A stretch of DNA of 64,000 bases, from positions 124,001 through 188,000 of the forward strand of contig NZ_PCOQ01000001.1 of assembly GCF_002975275.1 (NCBI RefSeq), read 5' to 3'. This document shows positions 37,453 to 49,161 of the stretch, in pieces. The notes beneath the pieces are model-generated. The model ran no database searches. It was not told the DNA's origin and saw only the letters and a program-made list of their open reading frames with translations. Made by a program: the position numbers and the translations under genes. Source of the stretch: Achromobacter sp. MYb9. GTDB lineage: Bacteria > Pseudomonadota > Gammaproteobacteria > Burkholderiales > Burkholderiaceae_B. Each line of letters opens with the position of its first letter. Within the stretch, counting starts at the first letter, position 1.

Positions 37453-37498
37453 CTGTTCTCGGTCCGATCTGCCCGTAGGCAGCCTTTACGCCGATCCG

Positions 37499-37858
37499 TC
37501 AGTGCATGGCGTGCAAGCTTGCCATGGACGGCATCGGTTCACTCGATCCAGAAGATTGAGCGTCCTCGTCATTGCCGCCGACCAGGTCTACCCGCTCGCG
37601 CAGTTCCTTGCCCGCCTTGAAGTGCGGCACCTGTTTACCAGGCACCAGCACTTGTTCGCCGGATTTCGGATTGCGACCGATTCGGGGAGACCGCTGCGAC
37701 AACGAGAAGCTGCCAAAACCGCGGATCTCGATGCGCTGACCCGAGGCCAGGGCCTGGGTCATTGCATCCAGCACGGTCTTGACCGCGTAATCGGTGTCGC
37801 GGGCGGCCAGCTGAGGATAGCGGGCCGCCAAGGCGGCGATCAGCTCCGACTTGGTCAC
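37499..37858 (-). CDS. ihfB: integration host factor subunit beta
   Basis: The 119-residue HU/IHF-fold protein has the beta-arm motif [15 protein letters not shown] and [20 protein letters not shown] bends DNA in replication, recombination and transcription. The start codon is GTG, three bases after the rpsA stop, without a clear ribosome site, so it probably depends on rpsA translation. About 25 residues rich in Asp, Ser, Met and His extend past the usual end of IHF beta (near residue 94). Confidence 0.95.
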   Translation of the reverse strand: MTKSELIAALAARYPQLAARDTDYAVKTVLDAMTQALASGQRIEIRGFGSFSLSQRSPRIGRNPKSGEQVLVPGKQVPHFKAGKELRERVDLVGGNDEDAQSSGSSEPMPSMASLHAMH

Positions 37859-37861
37859 GAA

Positions 37862-39574
37862 TTAACCGTCGTTGCGCTGTTGGTCCAGCTTGGCCTTCAG
37901 CAGCGCGCCGAGGTTGGTGGTGCCGGACGAAGCGCTGGCGTCGGACATGCGCTGGATCGTGTCGGCGGTCTCGGCGTTGTCACGGGCCTTGATCGACAGT
38001 TGGATCGAACGCGTCTTGCGGTCGATGTTGACGATCATGGCTTCGATGTTCTCGCCAGCGTTCAGAACGGTGGTGGCATCTTCAACGCGGCCCGAAGAGA
38101 TCTCGGAAGCGCGCAGGTAGCCTTCAACGTCCACGGACAGCGTAACAACAGCGCCCTTGGCTTCGACGGACTTGATGGTGCCCGGAACAACGGCGCCCTT
38201 GTCAAACGTGGCGACGAAGTTGTTGAAGGGGTCGCCTTCCAGCTGCTTGATGCCCAGCGAGATGCGTTCCTTGTCGGTATCGATGCCCAGAACCACGGCT
38301 TCGATCTCGTCGCCCTTCTTGAAGTTGCGCACGGCTTCTTCGCCCGTTTCCGTCCAGGACAGGTCGGACAGGTGAACCAGGCCGTCGATGCCGCCAGGCA
38401 GGCCGACGAACACGCCGAAGTCGGTGATCGACTTGATGGCGCCACGGACCTTGTCGCCGCGCTTGAAGTTCGTAGCGAACTCTTCCCACGGGTTCTGACG
38501 GCACTGCTTCATGCCCAGCGAGATACGACGACGGTCTTCGTCGATTTCCAGGACCATGACTTCGACTTCTTCGCCCAGGGTAACAACCTTGCGCGGGTCG
38601 ACGTTCTTGTTGGTCCAGTCCATTTCGGAGACGTGAACCAGGCCTTCGATGCCGGCTTCGACTTCGACGAACGCGCCGTAGTCGGTCAGGTTCGTGACCT
38701 TACCGAACAGGCGGGTGCCTTGCGGGTAGCGGCGAGCCAGGCCCACCCACGGATCTTCGCCCAGCTGCTTGACGCCCAGCGAGACGCGGCTCTTTTCCTG
38801 GTCGAACTTGAGGACCTTGGCTTCGACTTCTTGACCCACTTGCAGGACTTCGGACGGGTGACGCACGCGACGCCATGCCATGTCGGTGATGTGCAGCAGG
38901 CCGTCGATACCGCCCAGGTCAACGAACGCGCCGTAGTCGGTGATGTTCTTGACCACGCCCTTGACCACGGCACCTTCGTGCAGGGTTTCGAGCAGCTTTT
39001 GACGCTCTTCGCCCATGCTGGCTTCCAGCACCTGGCGACGCGACAGCACAACGTTGTTGCGCTTGCGGTCGAGCTTGATGACCTTGAATTCGAGGGTCTT
39101 GCCTTCGTACGGGGTGGTGTCCTTGACCGGACGCAGATCCACCAGCGAACCGGGCAGGAACGCGCGGATGCCGTTGGTCATGACGGTCAGGCCGCCCTTC
39201 ACCTTGCCGGTGATGGTGCCGGTAACCAGTTCGCCGTTTTCCAGGGCCTTTTCCAGCTGCAGCCAGGCCGACAGGCGCTTGGCGCGGTCACGCGACAGGA
39301 TGGTGTCGCCGTAGCCGTTTTCCAGGGAATCGATGGCCACCGAGACGAAATCGCCGGGTTGCACTTCGAGCTCGCCCTGGTCATTCAGGAACTCTTCCAG
39401 GGGGATCAGCGCTTCGGACTTCAGGCCGGCGTTGACGACGACGAAATTATGGTCGACGCGCACGACTTCGGCGCTGATGACCTCGCCGGACTTCATGTCC
39501 TGGCTCTTGAGGCTTTGTGCGAAAAGGTCGGCGAAGCTTTCGCCGCCGGTGGCGGTAGTGGAAACGGAAGACAT
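37862..39574 (-). CDS. rpsA: 30S ribosomal protein S1
   Basis: The 570-residue protein has six S1 RNA-binding repeats, visible from repeated [20 protein letters not shown] and [20 protein letters not shown] blocks. S1 unfolds messages on the 30S subunit. The ATG at 39574 gives the standard N-terminus [18 protein letters not shown]. No Shine-Dalgarno sequence is visible just upstream, as expected for a gene whose product regulates its own translation. A 216-base leader separates it from cmk; I find no definite promoter in it. Confidence 0.97.
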   Translation of the reverse strand: MSSVSTTATGGESFADLFAQSLKSQDMKSGEVISAEVVRVDHNFVVVNAGLKSEALIPLEEFLNDQGELEVQPGDFVSVAIDSLENGYGDTILSRDRAKRLSAWLQLEKALENGELVTGTITGKVKGGLTVMTNGIRAFLPGSLVDLRPVKDTTPYEGKTLEFKVIKLDRKRNNVVLSRRQVLEASMGEERQKLLETLHEGAVVKGVVKNITDYGAFVDLGGIDGLLHITDMAWRRVRHPSEVLQVGQEVEAKVLKFDQEKSRVSLGVKQLGEDPWVGLARRYPQGTRLFGKVTNLTDYGAFVEVEAGIEGLVHVSEMDWTNKNVDPRKVVTLGEEVEVMVLEIDEDRRRISLGMKQCRQNPWEEFATNFKRGDKVRGAIKSITDFGVFVGLPGGIDGLVHLSDLSWTETGEEAVRNFKKGDEIEAVVLGIDTDKERISLGIKQLEGDPFNNFVATFDKGAVVPGTIKSVEAKGAVVTLSVDVEGYLRASEISSGRVEDATTVLNAGENIEAMIVNIDRKTRSIQLSIKARDNAETADTIQRMSDASASSGTTNLGALLKAKLDQQRNDG

Positions 39575-39790
39575 GGGGTTGAAATCCATTGGGCCGAAAT
39601 GGCCGTTAAGAACACACCGCAGCGGATTGCCCGCCACAGTGGAGTCAAAATACCTGCCTGCCGGTTTGCCCTGCGGGGTGTCCCGTGGGGGTTGCGCCTG
39701 GCTAGGACAGGGCCTAATCAAAAAATCAAAGTGGATCGGCTTGGCTCATCGCAGGCCTGGCACATCGCATCAGAGTGGGGCTTGCAGCCT

Positions 39791-40486
39791 TTATCCGTGC
39801 TTGGCTTGTGCTTGCTGCCAAAAATCCAGTATTGCCTGCACCGTCTCTGCAATCGTCAAATCAGACGAATCCAGCACGTGTGCATCTGCTGCAGGAGCCA
39901 ACGGCGCAGTCGCCCGTTCGGTATCGCGGGCGTCCCGCTCGCGCATGTCTCGCAGTAGGTCATCTAGATTAGCAGAAATTCCCTTTTCGATCAACTGCTT
40001 ACGGCGCCTCTCCGCCCGGGCGACCACGTCGGCGACCAGGAAGACCTTCAGGGACGCATCCGGGAACACGACGGTGCCCATATCGCGGCCGTCCGCCACC
40101 AGGCCGGGCGGCACGCGAAAAGCGCGCTGGCGCTCGAGCAACGCCTGGCGCACGCCCGGGAAAGCCGCCACGCGGGAGGCGAAATTGCCCACTTCCTCGC
40201 GGCGGATGTCATGGCCCACGTCGGCGCCTTCCAGATACACATGGGGGCCGTCGAAGCGCACATCCAGCGTTTCGGCCACACGGGCCACGCCTGCTTCGTC
40301 GTCGGCGGCGACGCCCTGGTTGATGGCGGCCAGGGCGGTCAGCCGGTACAGCGCGCCGCTGTCCAGCACATCCCAGCCCAACGCCTTGGCGACCCGATGC
40401 GCCACGGTGCCCTTGCCCGAAGCGGTGGGGCCGTCGATCGTGATGACGGCGGCCAGAGGGGGAACAGTCGAAGAAGTCAAAGTCAT
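39791..40486 (-). CDS. cmk: cytidylate kinase
   Basis: The 231-residue enzyme phosphorylates CMP and dCMP. The P-loop is [11 protein letters not shown] (about residues 19-29), with [13 protein letters not shown] and [16 protein letters not shown] typical of Cmk. The ATG at 40486 starts a normal-length protein; upstream frame is a shadow of aroA. It lies 13 bases after aroA in the supraoperon. Confidence 0.96.
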   Translation of the reverse strand: MTLTSSTVPPLAAVITIDGPTASGKGTVAHRVAKALGWDVLDSGALYRLTALAAINQGVAADDEAGVARVAETLDVRFDGPHVYLEGADVGHDIRREEVGNFASRVAAFPGVRQALLERQRAFRVPPGLVADGRDMGTVVFPDASLKVFLVADVVARAERRRKQLIEKGISANLDDLLRDMRERDARDTERATAPLAPAADAHVLDSSDLTIAETVQAILDFWQQAQAKHG

Positions 40487-40499
40487 GTGTCTTTTCGCG

Positions 40500-41822
40500 C
40501 TAGGCCGATACCAGGCCCGCGTAAACGTCAAAGTAACCCGGGAACGTCTTGCTGACGCAACCCGGATCCAGGATTCGGACCGCTGCCGGGCCGAAGGCGG
40601 CCAGCGAAAAGCACATGGCCATGCGATGGTCGTCCCAGGTGCCGATGTGCGCGTCGCGCCAGGCATCTTGCGCCGGCGGGATGATACGCAGCCAATCCGG
40701 CCCCGATTCCACCTGCGCACCCAGCTTTTCCAGCTCGGTCTGCATGGCGTGGATGCGGTCGGTTTCCTTTACCCGCCAGCTGCCGATGTTGCGCAGGCGG
40801 CACGGGCCGTCGGCATACAGGGCCAGCGCCGCTGCGGTCATGGCCGCATCGGGAATCAGGTTGAAATCGGTGTCGAATGCCTTCAGCCGCGCGCCGTCGG
40901 CCACCCGGACGCCGGTCACCTCGATCCAATCAGGGCCATAGGCGACCTTGGCGCCCATGTGCGCCAGCGTGTCGGCGAAAGCGACGTCGCCCTGGATGCT
41001 GTCCGCGCCCACGCCGGTCACGCGCAAGGGGCCGCCGCCGATCGCGCCCAACGCCAGAAAATAAGATGCCGTGGAGGCATCGCCTTCCACCGCGATCCGG
41101 CCCGGGCTGCGATAACCGGCGCCACCATCGATCACGAAGCGGCTCCAGCCGTCGCGCCGCACCTGCACCCCGAATCGGGCCATCAGGTTCAGCGTGATTT
41201 CAATATAGGGCTTGGAGATCAGCTCGCCCACCACTTCAATGGTAACGGGCTTGCCGCTGCGGCCCGCCTGCAGGGGCGCGGCCAGCAGCAAGGCCGTCAG
41301 GAATTGGCTTGACACGGAGCCCTGCACACGGGTCACGGCGTCGGCGGCGATTTCGCCGCGGCCGATATGCAACGGCGGATAGCCGGCCTGGCCCAGATAG
41401 TCGACGCGCGCGCCCAGGGCGTTCAAGGCGTCCGCCAGGTCTCCGATGGGCCGTTCGTGCATGCGCGGCACGCCGGACAAGCGATAGTCGCCGCCCATGA
41501 GGGCCAGCGCGGCCGTCAGGGGACGGATCGCGGTGCCCGCGTTGCCCATGAAAAGGTCCGCGCTTTCCACCGGGAACCGGCGCACGCCCTCGACAGTGAC
41601 GCAGCCCGCGTCAAGATCCGACACCTGCACGCCCAACTGGCGCAGTGCGGCCAGCATGACGCGCGTATCGTCGGAATCCAGCAGGCCGGTGATGACCGTC
41701 GTGCCCTCGGCGATCGCCGCCAGCAACAGCACGCGGTTGGAAATACTCTTGGAACCCGGCAAGGCGATCACGCCCTGCGCTTGCCGCACGCGCGGCAGGT
41801 CCAGATAAGGCAAAGCGCCCAT
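40500..41822 (-). CDS. aroA: 3-phosphoshikimate 1-carboxyvinyltransferase (EPSP synthase)
   Basis: The 440-residue enzyme condenses shikimate-3-phosphate with [35 protein letters not shown] and [11 protein letters not shown] are the expected active-site stretches. The [10 protein letters not shown] motif has the ordinary Gly96 and Pro101 equivalents (class I, glyphosate-sensitive type). The start is five bases after tyrA. It is part of the aromatic block. Confidence 0.96.
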   Translation of the reverse strand: MGALPYLDLPRVRQAQGVIALPGSKSISNRVLLLAAIAEGTTVITGLLDSDDTRVMLAALRQLGVQVSDLDAGCVTVEGVRRFPVESADLFMGNAGTAIRPLTAALALMGGDYRLSGVPRMHERPIGDLADALNALGARVDYLGQAGYPPLHIGRGEIAADAVTRVQGSVSSQFLTALLLAAPLQAGRSGKPVTIEVVGELISKPYIEITLNLMARFGVQVRRDGWSRFVIDGGAGYRSPGRIAVEGDASTASYFLALGAIGGGPLRVTGVGADSIQGDVAFADTLAHMGAKVAYGPDWIEVTGVRVADGARLKAFDTDFNLIPDAAMTAAALALYADGPCRLRNIGSWRVKETDRIHAMQTELEKLGAQVESGPDWLRIIPPAQDAWRDAHIGTWDDHRMAMCFSLAAFGPAAVRILDPGCVSKTFPGYFDVYAGLVSA

Positions 41823-41827
41823 GTCAG

Positions 41828-42730
41828 CTACTCCTTGCGCCAGTTGCGGCGTGCCTGGGCCGCGGTCTCCAGCAGCGCCAGCAAAACCGCATCGTCGCCG
41901 TTTTGAATCGCGCGTTCGGCGCGATCCAGCACGGCGCGCACGTCGGCAAGCTCGGCCAGCATCGCATCGCGATTGGATAGAAAGATATCGCGCCACATCT
42001 CTGGCGAGCCCGCCGCGATGCGCGTGAAATCACGAAAACCGCTGCCGGCCAGATCCAGGCGCGTACGGGCGTCGGCGGCCGTGGCCACCTGTTCCATGTA
42101 GACGGCCGATAGCAAATGCGGCAGATGGCTGACCGATGCCAGCAGCCGATCGTGCGCGCCGGCGTCCATGTCGATCACGCTGGCGCCGCAGGCCTGCCAG
42201 GCCCGGCGCACAAGGTCGGCCGACGCCGCGCTATTTTCGGCAAGCGGGGTCAGGATGACGGTGCGATCGCGGTACAGCGAGGGGTCGGCGGCGTCCGGCC
42301 CGGTACGTTCGGCACCCGCGATGGGATGCCCGGGCACGAACTGCCCCACGCTGCCGCCAAGCGCTTCGCGCGCGGCGTCCACGACTTCGGCCTTGGTGCT
42401 GCCCGCGTCGGTCAACACCGTCGTGGCGCCCAGATGCGGCAGCATCCGCGCGAGCACGTTCTTCAGGCCGCCAACGGGCGTGGACAGCAGGATCAGGTTG
42501 GCGCGGGCCGCCGCGTCTTCAGCGCTGACGGCCTCATCGATCAAACCCAGCTCGACCGCGCGCGCCAGCGATGACGCGCTGCGCCCCACGCCAAGCACCC
42601 GGCCCACCTGCCCTGCCTGGCGCAACGCCGCGGCGAAAGATCCGCCGATCAGGCCCACGCCTACAACCGCCAATACAGGAATCAGGGGGCCAGCGGCCCC
42701 CTGATCGGTAGAAGGTAACGCGTCGTTCAT
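41828..42730 (-). CDS. tyrA: prephenate dehydrogenase (TyrA)
   Basis: The 300-residue protein has the NAD-binding motif [15 protein letters not shown] near residue 22 and the conserved [15 protein letters not shown] and SHLPHLLSA blocks. It makes hydroxyphenylpyruvate for tyrosine synthesis, possibly also accepting arogenate. No chorismate mutase or ACT domain is attached. The ATG at 42730 overlaps the hisC stop (ATGA). Confidence 0.93.
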   Translation of the reverse strand: MNDALPSTDQGAAGPLIPVLAVVGVGLIGGSFAAALRQAGQVGRVLGVGRSASSLARAVELGLIDEAVSAEDAAARANLILLSTPVGGLKNVLARMLPHLGATTVLTDAGSTKAEVVDAAREALGGSVGQFVPGHPIAGAERTGPDAADPSLYRDRTVILTPLAENSAASADLVRRAWQACGASVIDMDAGAHDRLLASVSHLPHLLSAVYMEQVATAADARTRLDLAGSGFRDFTRIAAGSPEMWRDIFLSNRDAMLAELADVRAVLDRAERAIQNGDDAVLLALLETAAQARRNWRKE

Positions 42731-43848
42731 GCGGACAGGATGGCAGTCAGGGCATCGATGAAACGGGCGTTCTCTTGCGGCAAGCCGATAGACACGCGCA
42801 GCCACTCAGGCAGGCCGTCGCCGGCCACCGGGCGCACGATCACGCCCCGCTTGAGCAATTCCAGGTTGATGCGGGGCGCGTCGCCCACATGCACCAGCAC
42901 GAAATTCCCGTAGCTGGGCACATAGCGCAGCTTCAAGCGGTCGAACGCCTCGCACAATTGGGCCTTGCCCGACTTGTTCGAGGCATACGCCTCTTCCAGG
43001 TAGGCCGCGTCGCCCAGCGCGGCAATCGCCGCGGCCTGAGCCAGCGTGTTCACGTTGAACGGCTGGCGCACGCGATTCAGCAGGTCGGTCAGCGGCGGCT
43101 GCGCCACCGAGAAACCAACGCGCAGGCCCGCCAGGCCATAGGCCTTGGAGAAGGTGCGCGAGATGATCAGGTTCGGGAACCGGCGGGCCAGCGCAGTGCT
43201 GTCGAAACGGTGTTCCGGGTCCAGGTACTCGTTGTAGGCCTCGTCCAGCACCACGGTGACGCGGTCGCCGTGCGCGGCCTGCACGCGCTCCAGGAACGAG
43301 GCGACCTTGTCGCCCGGCACGAAGGTGCCCGTGGGATTGTTGGGGTTGGCGATGAACAGCAGGCGCGTGTCGTCAGCGATTGCGTCGAACATCGCGCCCA
43401 GGTCATGGCCGTAGTCTTGCGCCGGCACCACGATGTGGCGCGCGCCGCGCGCTTGCGTGGCAAGGCGATACACCGCGAACGAATGCTGCGCATACACCGC
43501 CGACGCGCCCGGCTCCAGCAAGGCCAGCGCGGCGATTTCCAGGATGTCGTTCGAACCGTTGCCCAGCGTGATCCAGCTCATTGGCACGCCATAGCGTTCC
43601 GCCAGCGCCGCTTTCAGATCGAAGCCGTTGGGATCGGGATAGCGGGCCAGCGACTCGGCCGCCGCCAGCATGGCCGCGCGCGCCGACTTGGGCATGCCCA
43701 GCGGGTTTTCGTTTGACGCCAGCTTGACGATGCCGGCCGGATCCAGCCCGAACTCGCGGGCCAGTTCTTCAATGGGCTTACCCGCCTGGTAAGGCGCGAT
43801 GGCGCTGACGTGCGCGGGAGCAACGAGGGGCTTGGATGCGGTGGTCAT
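42727..43848 (-). CDS. hisC: histidinol-phosphate aminotransferase
   Basis: The 373-residue PLP enzyme has the PLP Lys in SRTFSKAYGLAGLRVG and the N-terminal LASNENPLGMP. In this operon type, HisC probably serves both histidine and aromatic amino acid synthesis (HisHb group). Two starts are possible: ATG at 43848, used here, or GTG at 43863, which would overlap the pheA stop as GTGA and add MSPHT. The spacing supports translational coupling either way. Confidence 0.93.
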   Translation of the reverse strand: MTTASKPLVAPAHVSAIAPYQAGKPIEELAREFGLDPAGIVKLASNENPLGMPKSARAAMLAAAESLARYPDPNGFDLKAALAERYGVPMSWITLGNGSNDILEIAALALLEPGASAVYAQHSFAVYRLATQARGARHIVVPAQDYGHDLGAMFDAIADDTRLLFIANPNNPTGTFVPGDKVASFLERVQAAHGDRVTVVLDEAYNEYLDPEHRFDSTALARRFPNLIISRTFSKAYGLAGLRVGFSVAQPPLTDLLNRVRQPFNVNTLAQAAAIAALGDAAYLEEAYASNKSGKAQLCEAFDRLKLRYVPSYGNFVLVHVGDAPRINLELLKRGVIVRPVAGDGLPEWLRVSIGLPQENARFIDALTAILSA

Positions 43849-43859
43849 GGTGTGGGGGC

Positions 43860-44945
43860 TCACGGCGCCGGGTAGGAACCCAACACCTTCAGGTAGGCGA
43901 CCTGCGCCTGCAAGGCGGCAAGCGCGCGTTCGACGTTCGGGTCATTGCGGTGTCCCAGAACGTCAACGTAAAAATAGTATTCCCATTGGCCGGTGCGCGC
44001 GGGGCGCGACTCGAAGCGCGTCATCGACACGCCATTGGCCGCCAGCGGGGCCAGCATTTCATAAACGGCGCCCGCGCGGTTCGGCACAGCCAGGATCAGG
44101 CTGGTCTTGTCCTTGCCGCTGACCAGCGGCTGGATGTTGCCGATGGCCAGGAAACGGGTGCGGTTGTGCGGATCGTCCTGGATGCCGGCCGCGACGACCT
44201 GCAGGTTCCAGGCGGGCGCGGCCACTTCGCCAGCGATCGCGGCGATGGCCGGATCGCCCGCCGCCGCCCGTGCCGCTTCGGAATTGCTGGAAGCGGCCAC
44301 GCGTTCAAGGTCGGGATAGTTGCGCGTCAGCCAGCCCTGGCACTGGGCCAGCGCCTGCGGATGCGCGGAAATGGTCTTGATGCCGTCCATGCCGCCCGAT
44401 TGGGTCATCAGGCAATGCCGGATCACCAGCGAGCGTTCGCCCAGGATCGTCAGCGGCGTATTAAGCAGCAGGTCCAGGCTGCGGTTGACGGCGCCTTCCG
44501 TGGAGTTCTCCACCGGCACCATGCCCACGTCCGCCTGACCGCCTTCGACCGCGCGGAAGACTTCGTCGAAGGAGACGCATGGCAGCTTCTGCACGGCGTG
44601 GCCGAAATGCTCAAGCGCGGCCTGCTCGGAGAACGAACCCTGCGGCCCCAGATACGCAACGGTCATGCCGCGTTCCAGGCCGCGGCAGGCCGAGATGATC
44701 TCGGTCCAGACCGACGCCACGCCCGCGTTCGGGAACGGGCCGGGGTTGAGCTGCTGCAAGCGGCGGATGACTTCGGCCTCGCGCTCGGGGCGCAATACCG
44801 GACCGTCGGCCTGGGCAGCGTGCTTGGCCTCGCCCACTTCCAGCGCGGCGCGAGCGCGCTGCGACAGCAAGTCGAGGATCTGCGCGTCCAACGCATCGAT
44901 GCGTTCGCGCAAGGGGCGCAGCTTGCGCTGCAGGTCTTCATCCAT
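43860..44945 (-). CDS. pheA: bifunctional chorismate mutase / prephenate dehydratase (P-protein)
   Basis: The 361-residue protein has an N-terminal chorismate mutase (residues about 1-90, with [19 protein letters not shown]), a prephenate dehydratase domain ([14 protein letters not shown] to NRTRFLAIG) and a C-terminal ACT domain with the ESRP motif in [20 protein letters not shown]. It directs chorismate to phenylpyruvate and should be feedback-inhibited by phenylalanine. Its first eight bases overlap the end of serC. Confidence 0.96.
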   Translation of the reverse strand: MDEDLQRKLRPLRERIDALDAQILDLLSQRARAALEVGEAKHAAQADGPVLRPEREAEVIRRLQQLNPGPFPNAGVASVWTEIISACRGLERGMTVAYLGPQGSFSEQAALEHFGHAVQKLPCVSFDEVFRAVEGGQADVGMVPVENSTEGAVNRSLDLLLNTPLTILGERSLVIRHCLMTQSGGMDGIKTISAHPQALAQCQGWLTRNYPDLERVAASSNSEAARAAAGDPAIAAIAGEVAAPAWNLQVVAAGIQDDPHNRTRFLAIGNIQPLVSGKDKTSLILAVPNRAGAVYEMLAPLAANGVSMTRFESRPARTGQWEYYFYVDVLGHRNDPNVERALAALQAQVAYLKVLGSYPAP

Positions 44946-46068
44946 AGCGGCGCTCGAATTCCTTCAGGTACTCGACCAGCGCCGCCACCCCGGCAAGGGG
45001 CACGGCGTTGTAGATGGAGGCACGCATGCCGCCCACGCTCTTGTGGCCCTTCAACTGCGTCAAGCCAGCCGCGTCCGCGCCTTGCAGGAAGGCGTCGTTC
45101 AGCGATTCGTCGCGCAGCACGAAGGGCACGTTCATGCGCGAACGCACGGGTGCATGGATGGGATTGCGGTAGAACTCGCTGCTGTCCAGGTAGCCGTACA
45201 GCAGATCGGCCTTGGCTTTGTTGGCGGCTTCCATGCCCGCCACGCCGCCATTGGCCTTGACCCACTTGAACACCAGGCCCGCGACGTAGATCGCGAACGT
45301 GGGCGGTGTGTTGTAGCGCGAATGCTCGGCCGCCACGTTGGCGTAGTCAAACGCCGACGGGCAGATGGGCAAGGCGTGGCCAATCAGGTCGCGACGCGCG
45401 ATGACCATGGTCACGCCTGCGGGGCCGGCGTTTTTCTGCGCGCCGGCATACACCATGCCGCAGCGCGTGATGTCCATCGGACGCGACAGGAAATGCGACG
45501 AGGCATCGACGACCAGCGGCACATCGGGCGCGCCCAGCGCAGCGGTGTCGGGCCAGTCCATGAACTCGACGCCGCCAATGGTTTCATTGCTGCACAGATG
45601 CAGGTAGGCCGATTCCTTGCGCACGTTCCAGGAATCGACCGGCGGCACCCAGGTCAGCGGCGCCTGCTCGCGGCCATCCAGCTGGATGGGCTGCTCGCTG
45701 CTTGCCGCCACATGGGTGCTGCCATAGCGGGCCGCTTCCTTGTACGAACGCTTGGACCAATGGCCCGTCACGACGAAGTCGGCGGCCGGCGTGCCGCGGC
45801 GTCCCATGAGATTCATGGGAACGATGGCGTTTTCCCCGGAACCTCCGCCTTGCATGAACATGACGGCGTAGTCGGCGGGCAAGCCCAGCAGATCACGCAG
45901 ATCCGATTCAGCTTCGTCGCAGATCTGCACGAAATGCTTGCCGCGATGGGACATTTCCATCACCGACATGCCGCTGCCATGCCAATCCAGCATCTCAGCT
46001 GCTGCTTGCTGCAATACCACCTCGGGCAAGGCCGAGGGGCCTGCCGAGAAGTTCCAGGGGCGGGCCAT
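44938..46068 (-). CDS. serC: phosphoserine aminotransferase
   Basis: The 376-residue PLP enzyme begins [19 protein letters not shown] and has the PLP Lys in [20 protein letters not shown]. It serves serine synthesis and, in many bacteria, pyridoxine synthesis. The ATG shares one base with the gyrA stop (TAATG). Its linkage to pheA and gyrA is typical of the betaproteobacterial supraoperon. Confidence 0.96.
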   Translation of the reverse strand: MARPWNFSAGPSALPEVVLQQAAAEMLDWHGSGMSVMEMSHRGKHFVQICDEAESDLRDLLGLPADYAVMFMQGGGSGENAIVPMNLMGRRGTPAADFVVTGHWSKRSYKEAARYGSTHVAASSEQPIQLDGREQAPLTWVPPVDSWNVRKESAYLHLCSNETIGGVEFMDWPDTAALGAPDVPLVVDASSHFLSRPMDITRCGMVYAGAQKNAGPAGVTMVIARRDLIGHALPICPSAFDYANVAAEHSRYNTPPTFAIYVAGLVFKWVKANGGVAGMEAANKAKADLLYGYLDSSEFYRNPIHAPVRSRMNVPFVLRDESLNDAFLQGADAAGLTQLKGHKSVGGMRASIYNAVPLAGVAALVEYLKEFERRYG

Positions 46069-48737
46069 TATTGCTCCGTAGGTTCCGTCGAATCCGTCGC
46101 TTGCGCGTCGCCGTTGCTGTCATCGCCGCCGTCGTCCTGGCCCTCTTCGTCCAGGTCGCCGTCGTCGTCCGCATCGCTTTCCACGACACGGCGCACGCCG
46201 GACAGCGTGCTGCCATCGTCCACGTTGATCAGCGTCACGCCTTGCGTCGCGCGGCCCATTTCGCGGATTTCCGCGACACGGGTGCGCACCAGCACGCCAC
46301 CAGTGGTGATCAGCATGATCTCGTCGGTCGGGTTGACCAGCACCGCGCCCACGACCTTGCCGTTGCGCGAACTGGTCTGGATCGCGATCATGCCCTTCGT
46401 GCCACGGCCATGGCGCGTGTATTCGCCGATCGGGGTGCGCTTGCCGTAGCCGTTTTCGGTGGCAGTCAGCACGGTCTGCGTTTCGTCGCCGGCAACCAGC
46501 AGCGCGATGACGGTCTGCGTTTCCTCGAGCATCATGCCGCGCACGCCGCGGGCGTTGCGGCCCATCGGACGCACGTCGTTCTCGTCGAAGCGGACCGCCT
46601 TGCCCGAATCCGAGAACAGCATGACGTCATGCTTGCCATCGGTCAGGTCGGCGCCAATCAGGTAGTCGCCATCGTCAAGGTCGACGGCGATGATGCCGGC
46701 CTTGCGCGGGTTGGAGAAGTCGGACAGCGGGGTCTTCTTGACCGTGCCGCGCGACGTCGCCATGAAGACGTAGTGGTCTTCGCTGAATACCTTGACCGGC
46801 AACACCACCGTGACCTTCTCGCCGTCAGCCAGCGGGAACATGTTGACGATGGGCTTGCCGCGCGAGTTGCGCGTGCCCTGGGGCACTTCCCAGACCTTCA
46901 GCCAGTACACACGGCCGCGGTTCGAGAAGCACAGCAGGAAGTCGTGCGTGTTGGCGATGAACAACTGGTCGATCCAGTCGTTTTCCTTCATCGCCGTCGC
47001 CTGCTTGCCGCGTCCGCCGCGCTTTTGCGAGCGGTATTCAGACAAGGGCTGGCTCTTGATGTAGCCGCCATGCGACAAGGTCACGACCATGTCGGTGGGC
47101 GTGATCAGGTCTTCGGTGTCGAGTTCGGTCGCGTTCATCTCGATTTCCGAACGACGCGTGTCCTTCACGCCGGTCGAGAACTCGGCCTTGATGGCTTGGA
47201 GTTCGTCGGAGATGATCGTGGTGATGCGCTCGGGGCGGGCCAGGATGTCGAGCAAATCGGCAATGGTGGACATGATGTCCTTGTATTCGCCGACGATCTT
47301 GTCCTGCTCCAGCCCGGTCAGGCGTTGCAGGCGCATGTTCAGGATTTCCTGAGCCTGCGTATCGCTCAAGCGGTACATGCCGTCGCCTTGGAGGCCGAAT
47401 TCGGCATCCAGGTCGTCCGGGCGGAAGGCCGAACGGCCTCCCGGCGTATCGCCGTCGGCGCGCGACAGCATTTCGCGTACCAGCGACGAATCCCACGACT
47501 TGGCCATCAATTCCTGGCGGGCGACGGGAGGCGTCGGCGCCGCCTTGATGATCGTGATGAAGTCGTCGATGTTGGCCAGTGCAACGGCCAGGCCTTCCAG
47601 CACATGACCGCGTTCGCGAGCCTTGCGCAGCTGGAACACCGTGCGGCGCGTGACCACTTCGCGGCGGTGCTGCAGGAAGTAGTCGATCATCTGCTTCAGG
47701 TTGAGCAGGCGAGGCTGGCCGTCGACCAGCGCCACCAGGTTCATCCCGAAGGTGTCTTGCAGCTGCGTGTTCTTGTACAGGTTGTTCAGAACAACCTCGG
47801 GAACCTCGCCGCGCTTGAGCTCGATGACCAGGCGCATACCGTCCTTATCGGACTCGTCGCGAATATCGGAGATGCCTTCGATCTTCTTGTCGTTGACGAG
47901 TTCTGCGATGCGTTCCTGCAACGTCTTCTTGTTGACCTGGTAGGGAATCGCGTCGATCACGATCGCTTGGCGATTGCCCTTTTCCATGTCTTCGAAGTGG
48001 GTCTTGGCGCGCATGATGACGCGGCCGCGACCGGTGCGATAGCCTTCCCGCACACCCGACATGCCGTAGATGATCCCGCCCGTGGGGAAATCAGGCGCCG
48101 GGATGAGCTCGATGAGTTCATCGACCGTGCAGGCCGGATTGCGCAGGCAGTACAGGCAGCCGTCGACCACTTCCTGGAGGTTGTGCGGCGGAATGTTGGT
48201 GGCCATGCCCACCGCGATGCCCGAACTGCCGTTGACCAGCAGGTTGGGCAGGCGCGACGGCAACAGCAGCGGCTCTTGCTCGCTGCCGTCGTAGTTGGGG
48301 CCGAAGTCCACCGTTTCCTGGTCGATGTCGGCCAACAATTCGTGGGCGATCTTGGCCAGGCGAATTTCGGTATAGCGCATCGCCGCGGCGTTATCGCCGT
48401 CGATCGAGCCGAAGTTGCCCTGGCCGTCGACCAGCATGTAGCGCATGGAGAAATCCTGCGCCATGCGGACGATGGTGTCGTAGACGGATTGGTCGCCGTG
48501 GGGGTGGTACTTACCGATGACGTCCCCGACGATACGCGCCGACTTCTTGTAGGCGCGGTTCCAATCGTTGTTCAGTTCATGCATCGCGTAGAGCACGCGC
48601 CGGTGGACGGGTTTCAGCCCGTCCCGCACATCCGGTAGCGCCCGCCCAACGATCACGCTCATCGCGTAATCGAGGTAACTGCGGCGCATCTCTTCTTCCA
48701 GCGAAACCGGAAGCGTCTCCTTGGCAAAGGAATCCAT
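46068..48737 (-). CDS. gyrA: DNA gyrase subunit A
   Basis: The 889-residue protein has the catalytic Tyr in [11 protein letters not shown] (residue 122) and the GyrA-box QKRGGRGK in the C-terminal wrapping domain, followed by an acidic tail rich in Asp and Glu. Position 83 in the quinolone-determining region is Gln and 84 is Ser ([13 protein letters not shown]), with Asp87 normal; E. coli has Ser83. The ATG at 48737 lies in an ATATATATG context without a strong ribosome site. A long opposite-strand frame is a shadow. Confidence 0.97.
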   Translation of the reverse strand: MDSFAKETLPVSLEEEMRRSYLDYAMSVIVGRALPDVRDGLKPVHRRVLYAMHELNNDWNRAYKKSARIVGDVIGKYHPHGDQSVYDTIVRMAQDFSMRYMLVDGQGNFGSIDGDNAAAMRYTEIRLAKIAHELLADIDQETVDFGPNYDGSEQEPLLLPSRLPNLLVNGSSGIAVGMATNIPPHNLQEVVDGCLYCLRNPACTVDELIELIPAPDFPTGGIIYGMSGVREGYRTGRGRVIMRAKTHFEDMEKGNRQAIVIDAIPYQVNKKTLQERIAELVNDKKIEGISDIRDESDKDGMRLVIELKRGEVPEVVLNNLYKNTQLQDTFGMNLVALVDGQPRLLNLKQMIDYFLQHRREVVTRRTVFQLRKARERGHVLEGLAVALANIDDFITIIKAAPTPPVARQELMAKSWDSSLVREMLSRADGDTPGGRSAFRPDDLDAEFGLQGDGMYRLSDTQAQEILNMRLQRLTGLEQDKIVGEYKDIMSTIADLLDILARPERITTIISDELQAIKAEFSTGVKDTRRSEIEMNATELDTEDLITPTDMVVTLSHGGYIKSQPLSEYRSQKRGGRGKQATAMKENDWIDQLFIANTHDFLLCFSNRGRVYWLKVWEVPQGTRNSRGKPIVNMFPLADGEKVTVVLPVKVFSEDHYVFMATSRGTVKKTPLSDFSNPRKAGIIAVDLDDGDYLIGADLTDGKHDVMLFSDSGKAVRFDENDVRPMGRNARGVRGMMLEETQTVIALLVAGDETQTVLTATENGYGKRTPIGEYTRHGRGTKGMIAIQTSSRNGKVVGAVLVNPTDEIMLITTGGVLVRTRVAEIREMGRATQGVTLINVDDGSTLSGVRRVVESDADDDGDLDEEGQDDGGDDSNGDAQATDSTEPTEQ

Positions 48738-49161
48738 ATATATAACGACAGAATCGTGTAAGGAGGAACCCGGGCCGGGTAAACAGGAAATTCTATCATT
48801 CGATTCCGATCCCGTTGGGCAGCGCCGCGGGAAGTGGCCGATGAGCGGTCTTTGCGGATAACCCTTCCGACGCCATGGGGATGCCGCGCCCCGCTGCCGG
48901 GCCGCGCCCAACGGCCCTGTTGTCAAAAACCAACATGGAAAACCTATGGAGCGCCGAAAACGTCGTATCCAGCGTTAATGCGCCTGTCCAGGGAAGCCAA
49001 AGCCCCCCAAATGCCTTAAGATTGTTTCCAGCACGCAGGAAACCCAGTAGCTAATCCTTTGAACCAGCTCTTGGCGTTGCTATACTGGCCCCGTTTTCCT
49101 GATATGCGGCGGGGGTTCGCTGCGAGTCACTTATCCAGCTTCAAGCTCAACGAGGAGAAAC
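48738..49161. promoter_or_regulatory. divergent gyrA-ompA promoter region
   Basis: No gene is supported in these 424 bases. The ompA side has a clear promoter (separate entry). On the gyrA side a TAGAAT hexamer at 48790-48795 (minus strand) resembles a -10 but lacks a good -35. The middle is GC-rich with no further recognisable signal. Confidence 0.5.
49059..49086 (+). promoter_or_regulatory. sigma-70 promoter of ompA
   Basis: TTGAAC (49059-49064), 16 bases and TATACT (49081-49086) form a good promoter about 75 bases before the ompA ATG; an ACGAGGAGAAAC ribosome site follows. Confidence 0.75.

Noticed and set aside
37316-39958. 880-codon open frame opposite rpsA and ihfB
   Set aside because: Repeats of the S1 domains mirrored; antisense to rpsA, no start context or known domain.
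46071-48638. 855-codon open frame opposite gyrA
   Set aside because: Antisense to a fully conserved gyrA; composition is that of a GC-rich shadow, with no family motifs.
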